Below, piece after piece: positions 59,874 through 64,000 of a stretch of 64,000 nucleotides of DNA. The translations under genes and the position numbers were made by a program. The notes under the pieces were generated by a model that was not told the DNA's origin, did no database searches, and worked only from the letters and a program-made list of their open reading frames with translations. The DNA lies in assembly GCF_029761915.1 (NCBI RefSeq), contig NZ_CP121695.1, positions 3,563,501 through 3,627,500 on the forward strand, given 5' to 3'. This stretch comes from Bradyrhizobium sp. CB1650 (GTDB lineage Bacteria; Pseudomonadota; Alphaproteobacteria; Rhizobiales; Xanthobacteraceae). The number at the start of each line of letters is the position of its first letter. The first letter of the stretch is position 1.

Positions 59874-61079
59874 CTACGCGCCGAGCTTCGATTCTCGCAC
59901 CACTGCATCTGGACGGCGATGCAGGTCCGGATTGAGCGCAAGTCCGAGGCCGGGTTCCCTCGGTGCCGATACGATGCCGTTGTTCAGGGTCGGAAGCGCG
60001 GTGACGAGATCGCGATACCAGGTCGACAGCGTCGCGCGCACCACCTCCTGGAAGATCGCGGTCGGCGCATGCAGCGCCAGATGCAGGCCCGCCATCAGCG
60101 CCACAGGTCCGGTGCAATCATGCGGAGCGAGCGGTTTGTTGTAGGCCTCCGCGAGAGCGGCGATCTTGCGCGCTTCGCTGAGGCCGCCGCACCAGGCGAT
60201 GTCGAGCATGACCACGTCGATGGCGTCGGCCGCAAGCAGGTTGCGGAAGTTCGCCGCGCCCGCCAGCGTCTCGCTGCCGCAGATCGGCGTCTTCACGCGG
60301 CGCCTGAGGTTTGCAAGGCCCTGCACGTCGTCCATCTTGCCGAGCGGATCCTCGACCCAGAACACGCCGTAATCCTCGAGCGCGCGACAGATGCGTTCGG
60401 CGGTATGGGCGCCCCATAGGCTGTGCAGCTCGCACATGATCTCGATGCGATCGCCGACGGCGGCGCGGATCTTGCGGAACGGTTCGAGGCCGGCCTTGAG
60501 ATCGGCGAGAGAAATCGAATGACCGCCGTTGGCGGCAAAGGGATCGAACGGCCAGATCTTCATCGCGCCAAAACCTTCGCCGACGAGGCTTTCGGCGAGC
60601 GCGCCGGCGTCGCGCATGAAGGCGATCTGGTCGTCATAGGGGCCGAGCGCGGCATCGTCTGCGCCGATCTCGCGGCGCTTGGCGCTCTTGGTGTTGTAGG
60701 CGTAGCCCGCGCAGGTGTTGTAGGCACGGATCTCGAGCCGGCTCGCGCCGCCGAGCGCCTCGTGCACGGGGATGCCGTGGCGCTGCCCCTTGATGTCCCA
60801 CAGCGCGATGTCGATGGCGCTGGCGGCGCGCACCTCGGCGCTGACGCTGTGAAAGCCGAGATAGGGCGTCAGCAATTGGCGTGAGATCGCCTCGATTCGG
60901 CGCGAGTCCTGGCCGAGCACCAGGGGTGCGGCGAGCTCATGCACGGCGGCCTCGACGGCTTGCGCACCGCGAAAGCTCTCGCCGAGGCCGGTCAGCCCTT
61001 CATCGGTCTCGATCTCGACCCAGATCAGGTTCGGCCGTTCTTCGATGCGGATGGTGCGCAGGGTCGTGATGCGGGACAT
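59874..61079 (-). CDS. enolase-superfamily sugar-acid dehydratase (mandelate racemase group)
   Basis: A 401-residue MR/MLE family enzyme. Features are the capping domain, AIDIALWDIKGQRHGIPV, a catalytic Lys in GAMKIWPFDPF, metal ligands in IMCELHSLW, WVEDPLGKM and GSETLAG, and the His-Asp dyad in VVMLDIAWCGG and HDCTGPVALM. This dyad fits acid-sugar dehydratases such as those for galactonate, arabinonate or fuconate. It is the last gene of a minus-strand operon with a UxaA/GarD-type dehydratase and an aldehyde dehydrogenase, so hexaric or pentonic acid breakdown is probable. Exact sugar unknown. Confidence 0.85.
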   Translation of the reverse strand: MSRITTLRTIRIEERPNLIWVEIETDEGLTGLGESFRGAQAVEAAVHELAAPLVLGQDSRRIEAISRQLLTPYLGFHSVSAEVRAASAIDIALWDIKGQRHGIPVHEALGGASRLEIRAYNTCAGYAYNTKSAKRREIGADDAALGPYDDQIAFMRDAGALAESLVGEGFGAMKIWPFDPFAANGGHSISLADLKAGLEPFRKIRAAVGDRIEIMCELHSLWGAHTAERICRALEDYGVFWVEDPLGKMDDVQGLANLRRRVKTPICGSETLAGAANFRNLLAADAIDVVMLDIAWCGGLSEARKIAALAEAYNKPLAPHDCTGPVALMAGLHLALHAPTAIFQEVVRATLSTWYRDLVTALPTLNNGIVSAPREPGLGLALNPDLHRRPDAVVRESKLGA

Positions 61080-61125
61080 TCAGGAGTCCTCTTGGTCTTG
61101 GTGCAGGCGTCGAACGTGCGGCGCG

Positions 61126-62667
61126 TCAGGTCACCGGCGCCGGATTGAACAGCGTGAGGTCGTTGTGGATGCCCCAGCGGTCCGACCACGGCTTGGTGCG
61201 GCCGCTGGCGACGTCGAGGATCAGGCGGAACAGGTCCCAGCCGGTTTCCTCGATGGTCTTCTCCCCGGTGGCGATGCGGCCCGCGTCGAAGTCGATCAGG
61301 TCCTTCCAGCGGCGGGCAAGCTCGCTGCGGGTCGCGACCTTGATCACGGGTGCGGCCGCAAGGCCGTAGGGCGTGCCGCGGCCGGTGGTGAACACCTGGA
61401 GCGTCATGCCGGAGGCGAGCTGGAGCGTGCCGCAGATGAAGTCGGATGCCGGCGTTGCCGCGAACAGCATGCCCTTCTGCGTCGCTTTCTCGCCGGGCGA
61501 GAGCACGCCGGTGATCGCGGACGAGCCTGACTTGACGATCGAGCCGAGCGACTTCTCGACGATGTTCGCAAGCCCGCCTTTCTTATTGCCGGGTGTGGTG
61601 TTGGCGCTGCGGTCGGCACCGCCGCGGGCGAGATAGGAATCATACCAGGCCATCTCGCGCACCAGCGCACGGCCGACATCCTCGTTGATGGCGCGGCGGG
61701 TGAGGAGCTGGATCGCGTCGCGCACTTCCGTCACTTCGGAGAACATCACGGTGGCGCCGGCGCGCACCAGAAGGTCGGCGGCGAAGCCAACGGCCGGGTT
61801 CGCGGTGACGCCGGAGAAGGCGTCGCTGCCGCCGCATTGCAGGCCGATCACGAGGTCGGAAGCCGGGCAGGTCTCGCGCTTGCGCGCGTTGAGGACTTTC
61901 AGCCGTGCCTCGGCCTGGGTCATGATCGCGTCAACGATCGCGCCAAAGCCGTCGAAGGCTTCGTCCTGCATGCGCACGATGGCATCGGCCACGCCTTCCG
62001 GCACCAGCCTTTCGGGCGCGAGCTTCTCGCAGCCGAGGCCGATGACGAGGATCTCGCCGCCGAAGTTCGGATTGAGCGCGAGGTTTTGCAGCGTGCGGAT
62101 CGGCACGACCGCGTCGGGCGCGGTGATCGCGACGCCGCAGCCATAGGCATGGGTGAGGGGAACGACGTCGTCGACGTTCGGATATTTCGGCAGCAGCTCG
62201 GCGCGGATGCGCCTCACCGCATATTCCATCGTGCCCTTGACGCACTGCACCGAGGAGGAGATGCCGAGGATGTTCTTGGTGCCGACCGAGCCGTCGGGAT
62301 TGCGAAAACCCTCGAAGGTGCAACCTTCGAGCGGCGGCAGCGGGGCGGGGACGGCGGTGGAGATCTCCAGCTTGTCGAGCGGTGGCGCTTCCGGCATGCG
62401 GATGCGCGCCTCGTCGACCCATTCGCCTGCGAGGATCGGCGCGAGCGCGTAGCCGATCACTTCGCCATAGCGGACGATCGGCTCGTCCTGTGCAATGTCG
62501 ACCAGCGCCGTCTTGTGTCCTTGCGGCACGAAGGCGCGCAGCGTGAGGCCGCACGCAAAGCGGGAGCCGGCGGGAAGCCCGAAATCATTGACCACGATCG
62601 CGACATTGTCGCGCTCGTTGAGCTTGATGTAGCGGGGCTGCTCTTTCGCTGCGATGTCCTGGTCCAT
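61126..62667 (-). CDS. UxaA/GarD-family sugar-acid dehydratase
   Basis: The 513-residue protein has the N-terminal SAF-like beta-clip domain (residues 1-105) and the C-terminal UxaA domain with [49 protein letters not shown] and [11 protein letters not shown]. These occur in altronate (UxaA) and galactarate (GarD) dehydratases, which use iron to make 2-keto-3-deoxy acids. The length matches full-size fused enzymes. Flanking genes for a second dehydratase and a semialdehyde dehydrogenase support a galactarate/glucarate route to 2-oxoglutarate, but altronate cannot be excluded. Confidence 0.9.
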   Translation of the reverse strand: MDQDIAAKEQPRYIKLNERDNVAIVVNDFGLPAGSRFACGLTLRAFVPQGHKTALVDIAQDEPIVRYGEVIGYALAPILAGEWVDEARIRMPEAPPLDKLEISTAVPAPLPPLEGCTFEGFRNPDGSVGTKNILGISSSVQCVKGTMEYAVRRIRAELLPKYPNVDDVVPLTHAYGCGVAITAPDAVVPIRTLQNLALNPNFGGEILVIGLGCEKLAPERLVPEGVADAIVRMQDEAFDGFGAIVDAIMTQAEARLKVLNARKRETCPASDLVIGLQCGGSDAFSGVTANPAVGFAADLLVRAGATVMFSEVTEVRDAIQLLTRRAINEDVGRALVREMAWYDSYLARGGADRSANTTPGNKKGGLANIVEKSLGSIVKSGSSAITGVLSPGEKATQKGMLFAATPASDFICGTLQLASGMTLQVFTTGRGTPYGLAAAPVIKVATRSELARRWKDLIDFDAGRIATGEKTIEETGWDLFRLILDVASGRTKPWSDRWGIHNDLTLFNPAPVT

Positions 62668-62682
62668 CGAGGACTCCGAAAC

Positions 62683-62778
62683 TGTAGGTTGGGTTAGCCT
62701 TGCGACTGCGCGAAACCCACCAATGTCTCTAAGGGAAACAGAAGAGGTGGGTTACGCTGACGCTAACCCACCCTACGA
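62683..62778. repeat. dispersed inverted repeat of the GGGTTAGC type
   Basis: TGTAGGTTGGGTTAGCCTTGCG...GAAACCCACC on the left and GGTGGGTTACGCTGACGC followed by TAACCCACCCTACGA on the right form nested inverted arms. The element fills most of the 121-bp gap between the two dehydrogenase/dehydratase genes and so may affect their co-expression. Confidence 0.85.
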
Positions 62779-62788
62779 TGTCGGCCTA

Positions 62789-64000
62789 TCAGCCGGGATT
62801 GGTGTAGGCGGTCTTCACCGCGGTGTAGAACTCGCGGGCGTAGGAGCCCTGCTCGCGGGCGCCGTAGCTCGAACCCTTTCGGCCGCCGAACGGCACGTGA
62901 TAATCCACGCCGGCGGTCGGCAGGTTGACCATCACCATGCCGGCCTCGCTGTTGCGCTTGTAATGCGTGGCGTATTTCAGGCTGGTGGTGCAGATGCCCG
63001 AGGCGAGGCCGAACTCGGTGTCGTTGGAGATCGCGAGCGCCTCCTCGTAATTCTTGGCGCGGATAACGGTGGCAACCGGACCGAAGATTTCCTCACGTGC
63101 GATGCGCATATTGTTGTTGGCTTCCGTGAACAGCGCCGGCTGGAGATAGTAGCCTGGCGTCTCGCGGTTCAGCAGCTCGCCGCCCCAGGCGAGCTTGGCG
63201 CCTTCGTCCTGGCCGATCTTGAGATAGCGCAGATCCTGGTCGAGCTGGCTCTGATCGACCACCGGGCCGATATGCACGCCGGCCTTGAGCGCATCGTCGA
63301 CCGACAGGCCCTTCATGCGCTCGGTCATCGCCGCGACGAAGCGGTCGTGGATGCCTTCGGTGACGATCAGGCGGGAGGAGGCGGTGCAGCGCTGGCCGGT
63401 GGAGAAATAGGCGCCGTTGACCGCGACCTCGACGGCGGTCTTGAGATCCGCATCGTCGAGCACGACCAGCGGATTCTTGCCGCCCATCTCGAGCTGGAAT
63501 TTCTTCATCGGATTCGACAGCACGCAGGCCTGCGCGATCTTGCGACCGGTCTGCACCGAACCGGTGAAGGAGATCGCAGCGACATCCGGATGCTCAAGCA
63601 GGGTCTGGCCGACAACGGAGCCGGAGCCGACAACGAGGTTGAACACGCCGGCCGGAATGCCGGAGCGCGTGATGATCTCGGAGAGCGCATGCGCAGAGCC
63701 CGGCACGAGCTCGGCGGGCTTGAACACGACGGCGTTGCCGTAGCAAAGCGCGGGCGCGATCTTCCAGGCGGGGATCGCGATCGGGAAATTCCAGGGCGTG
63801 ATCATGCCGACGACGCCCATCGGCTCGCGGGTGATCTCGACCTCGAGCCCCGGACGCACGGACGCGCCCTTCTCGCCGATCAGCCGCAGCGCCTCGCCGG
63901 CAAAGAATGCGAAGATCTGGCCGGCGCGCGCGACCTCGCCGATGCCTTCGGGCAGGGTCTTGCCTTCCTCGCGGGCGAGCAGACGACCGAGCTCTTCCTT
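62789..64000 (-). CDS. aldehyde dehydrogenase, probable 2-oxoglutarate semialdehyde dehydrogenase, 5' end outside window
   Basis: The reading frame is open from the window edge (base 64000) to the stop at 62789-62791, 403 codons; the true start lies beyond. NAD(P)-ALDH motifs present are ITPWNFPIA, VFKPAELVPGSA, SFTGSVQTGRKIA, QLEMGGKNPLVVLDD (general-base Glu), the nucleophile Cys in STGQRCTASSRL, and EEIFGPVATV. The C-terminal block GVDYHVPFGGRKGSSYGAREQG fits enzymes that oxidise 2-oxoglutarate semialdehyde. As first gene of the operon it would finish the pathway begun by the GarD-like dehydratase. An apparent ATG at 63859 is internal. Confidence 0.9.
   Translation of the reverse strand, partial: KEELGRLLAREEGKTLPEGIGEVARAGQIFAFFAGEALRLIGEKGASVRPGLEVEITREPMGVVGMITPWNFPIAIPAWKIAPALCYGNAVVFKPAELVPGSAHALSEIITRSGIPAGVFNLVVGSGSVVGQTLLEHPDVAAISFTGSVQTGRKIAQACVLSNPMKKFQLEMGGKNPLVVLDDADLKTAVEVAVNGAYFSTGQRCTASSRLIVTEGIHDRFVAAMTERMKGLSVDDALKAGVHIGPVVDQSQLDQDLRYLKIGQDEGAKLAWGGELLNRETPGYYLQPALFTEANNNMRIAREEIFGPVATVIRAKNYEEALAISNDTEFGLASGICTTSLKYATHYKRNSEAGMVMVNLPTAGVDYHVPFGGRKGSSYGAREQGSYAREFYTAVKTAYTNPG

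Overview
The window reads as chromosomal DNA of a Bradyrhizobium-like alphaproteobacterium (order Hyphomicrobiales, family Nitrobacteraceae). The grounds are high-GC codon use throughout, proteins typical of that group (MlaE with a fused STAS domain, a ferredoxin/thioesterase/FNR neighbourhood, a giant growth-pole-ring-like protein), and several dispersed palindromic intergenic repeat families known from such genomes. The genus is an inference; there is no rRNA or other decisive marker, and no tRNA, CRISPR array or prophage was seen.

Layout. 1-2441 is an insertion-sequence scar: a transposase of the IS701 family cut by the window edge, a solo remnant of an IS481-type terminus, an unusual multi-hairpin, and an IS481-family element whose transposase carries a one-base insertion. 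2616-5161 holds a fumarylacetoacetate-hydrolase-family enzyme and an MsbA-like ABC exporter. 5278-24525 is an envelope-polysaccharide island: galE, an LpcC-like core mannosyltransferase, heptose genes (waaF, hldD, hldE), an O-antigen ligase, a WbpM/WbpV/WbpL-like set able to make and attach a deoxy-amino sugar, a LPG-synthase/UPF0104 membrane protein, a UDP-glucuronate epimerase, a GDP-mannose enzyme, an oxidoreductase/aminotransferase pair (candidate gnnA/gnnB for 2,3-diamino lipid A), and murJ.

24606-31461 is a mixed redox stretch: a solitary CoxL-type molybdenum subunit, a cytochrome c'-like protein, a sulfur-amino-acid PLP enzyme, a CHRD protein, a diheme cytochrome c and a stand-alone RAM-domain protein. 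31689-38641 carries thiD, an LpxH-like phosphoesterase translationally coupled to a frameshifted glycosyltransferase, a threonine/serine dehydratase, a Na/Pi cotransporter, a DUF417 protein and a VOC protein. 38687-41033 encodes a MOSC-flavoreductase-ferredoxin fusion beside a DUF427 protein. 41535-45121 has an Ala/Glu-rich unknown protein, an MFS transporter and a dipeptide epimerase.

45265-48066 is the Mla-type lipid transport operon (mlaE, mlaF, mlaD). It converges through a bidirectional terminator on a 1,901-residue two-TM coiled-coil protein that resembles the Agrobacterium growth pole ring protein GPR. Its body is built of 22/44-residue repeats, including a nearly perfect 132-bp tandem duplication. 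The 397-bp gap between it and a divergent Hpt phosphotransfer gene contains two different CtrA-like motifs, which suggests cell-cycle control of polar growth. Then follow a 2Fe-2S ferredoxin, a hotdog thioesterase, a ferredoxin-NADP reductase, small secreted proteins and a CYTH-CHAD protein. The window ends in a minus-strand sugar-acid operon (semialdehyde dehydrogenase cut by the edge, UxaA/GarD-type dehydratase, enolase-superfamily dehydratase).

No wholly new system (defence, mobile or biosynthetic) was identified. The strongest leads are the repeat architecture and CtrA-like sites of the giant polar protein, the atypical Leu at the catalytic Tyr/Met position of the sugar dehydratase, the gnnA/gnnB candidate pair, and the MOSC-ferredoxin fusion.
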